Assembly: GCF_029960815.1 (NCBI RefSeq)
Contig: NZ_JASBRE010000009.1
Coordinates: forward strand, 119,153 to 183,152
Length of the DNA: 64,000 nt
Reading direction: 5' to 3'
Source of the DNA: Pseudomonas sp. AL03
GTDB lineage: Bacteria; Pseudomonadota; Gammaproteobacteria; Pseudomonadales; Pseudomonadaceae
Positions 63,398-64,000 of this stretch are shown here, piece by piece. Each line of letters opens with the position of its first letter. The first letter of the stretch is position 1. A program made the position numbers and the translations under genes. The notes beneath the pieces are model-generated. The model ran no database searches and had not been told where the DNA came from. It saw nothing but the letters and a program-made list of their open reading frames with translations.

Positions 63398-63700
63398 TTA
63401 CCGGCATATGCGGGCAACAAACCTACCCTTTCGCGTTCCTTGCGGATAAATAGAGCGCGTTGCCTTGTCCAGGTGCCCACCCTGACGCACAAAACTGACC
63501 GCTTCGTTATTGCGACGACTGCGCATCCAGGTGATCCACTGCAACAGTTCACGGTGCCCCAACTTTTCAATCAACAACAAAAACTGCTCACGCCAGCGCG
63601 TACTGCCGCCCATGCCCAGCCCTGAGCGTCGTTTAAGGTCCGGGATACTTTGGCCGTCCATCACCCCTTTCACGAAATTGCGCCAAGGACGGAGTGGCAT
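63398..63700 (-). CDS. Hypothetical basic protein, possibly transposase-like remnant
   Basis: This 100-residue basic protein has the segment NFVKGVMDGQSIPDLKRRSG followed by STRWREQFLLLIEKLG. It vaguely resembles a helix-turn-helix recruiting region of transposases or integrases. No catalytic domain is present. Start ATG 63700. No inverted repeats or target duplication were found. It may be a fragment of an insertion element or an unrelated gene. Confidence 0.4.
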   Translation of the reverse strand: MPLRPWRNFVKGVMDGQSIPDLKRRSGLGMGGSTRWREQFLLLIEKLGHRELLQWITWMRSRRNNEAVSFVRQGGHLDKATRSIYPQGTRKGRFVARICR

Positions 63701-63770
63701 GTCGCGGCTGAGTGGGCTGTTTTGATCAGATTCCCGCAGCCTCGAATACTCGCCTTCAAGCTAACTCTCG

Positions 63771-64000
63771 CTAGGCGTGAGCGACTAGTTCAGCCTCGCG
63801 TTTGGCTATGGCTTCTTCCAGTTCCGGGGAGCGTTTGGCCCACTGTTCGGGAGGTAGTGGCTTTGACCATTCGATTATGTCGGGATAGGGCAGGTCTGGC
63901 GGCGGATTCAGTTTCCACCGCTCAAGGACGTCGATTAGCAACGTATTGAAAATGAAGATCCCGCAGAAACCTTCCCACAAGATGGTTAAAGGCCAACCTC
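63771..64000 (-). CDS. Hypothetical membrane-anchored protein, 5' part beyond window
   Basis: The frame is open to the right edge and ends at 63771, so only the C-terminal 75 or so residues are visible. They contain a hydrophobic segment (LTILWEGFCGIFIFNTLLID), then DLPYPDIIEWSKPLPPEQWA and an acidic helical tail ELEEAIAKREAELVAHA. A TTG at 63980 could start a shorter form, but the open reading to the edge favours a truncated gene. Family unknown. Confidence 0.55.
   Translation of the reverse strand, partial: GWPLTILWEGFCGIFIFNTLLIDVLERWKLNPPPDLPYPDIIEWSKPLPPEQWAKRSPELEEAIAKREAELVAHA

Noticed and set aside
63398..63700. Complete insertion sequence
   Set aside because: No transposase catalytic domain, terminal inverted repeats or target duplication could be found around the small basic ORF.

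Overview
This window is a stretch of chromosome from a fluorescent-group Pseudomonas. This is inferred from the high-GC coding style, the dispersed short inverted repeats (copies of the GATCGTTCCCACGC type and the GCGAGCAAGCTCGCTCC type), and gene neighbourhoods I recognise from that genus: tex/ompR/envZ, rimABK, hslR/hslO/pckA, cysTWA-sbp-oscA next to a GGDEF/EAL gene and desA, and gabDT. I could not compare it with any genome. No phage, plasmid backbone, CRISPR array or complete insertion sequence was seen.

The dominant theme is sulfur acquisition. From left to right: a truncated methyltransferase (1-385); metQNI with a DszA-like flavin monooxygenase and two SfnB-like oxidoreductases (476-6979); an orphan protein with two internal repeats (7359-8123); a cystine importer with D-cysteine desulfhydrase (tcyJLN, dcyD) and a serine acetyltransferase (8600-13156); betT with a BetI-like palindrome (13370-15485); a short-chain dehydrogenase remnant and an aldo/keto reductase (15864-17182); a two-gene cassette with an XRE-HTH/ImmA-IrrE metallopeptidase and an unknown partner (17277-19160); the taurine operon tauABCD (19273-22789); and gshA (22957-24540).

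The middle is housekeeping. It holds a PaaI-like thioesterase, tex, ompR/envZ, rimABK, hslR, hslO and pckA (24719-35483). A DUF1493 carrier-like protein and a Fic/YhfG toxin-antitoxin pair follow (35612-36812). Sulfur genes then resume with an orphan metQ and an SfnR-like AAA+ protein that lacks the GAFTGA loop and the C-terminal helix-turn-helix (37407-39285), followed by a hydrolase and a desaturase/AraC divergent pair. A lone receiver domain, a Crp/Fnr regulator and a DUF962 membrane protein come before the sulfate importer cysTWA-sbp-oscA (44456-48480).

The right part carries cyclic-di-GMP genes (GGDEF/EAL, PAS-GGDEF, receiver-HDOD), desA, gabDT, tRNA-Arg(CCG), a VWA-lipoprotein/ECF-sigma/membrane-protein/acidic-protein operon (57889-61040), a PEBP-family protein, a Rieske-FAD oxidoreductase, and two poorly understood ORFs at the edge.

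The most striking direct observation is that six proteins of the sulfur-scavenging genes (MetQ, TcyJ, TauA, Sbp and both SfnB-like enzymes, about 2,000 residues together) contain no cysteine and no methionine beyond the initiator. The best candidates for undescribed systems are the XRE-ImmA cassette, the VWA/ECF operon, and the degenerate SfnR-like regulator beside an orphan methionine-binding protein.
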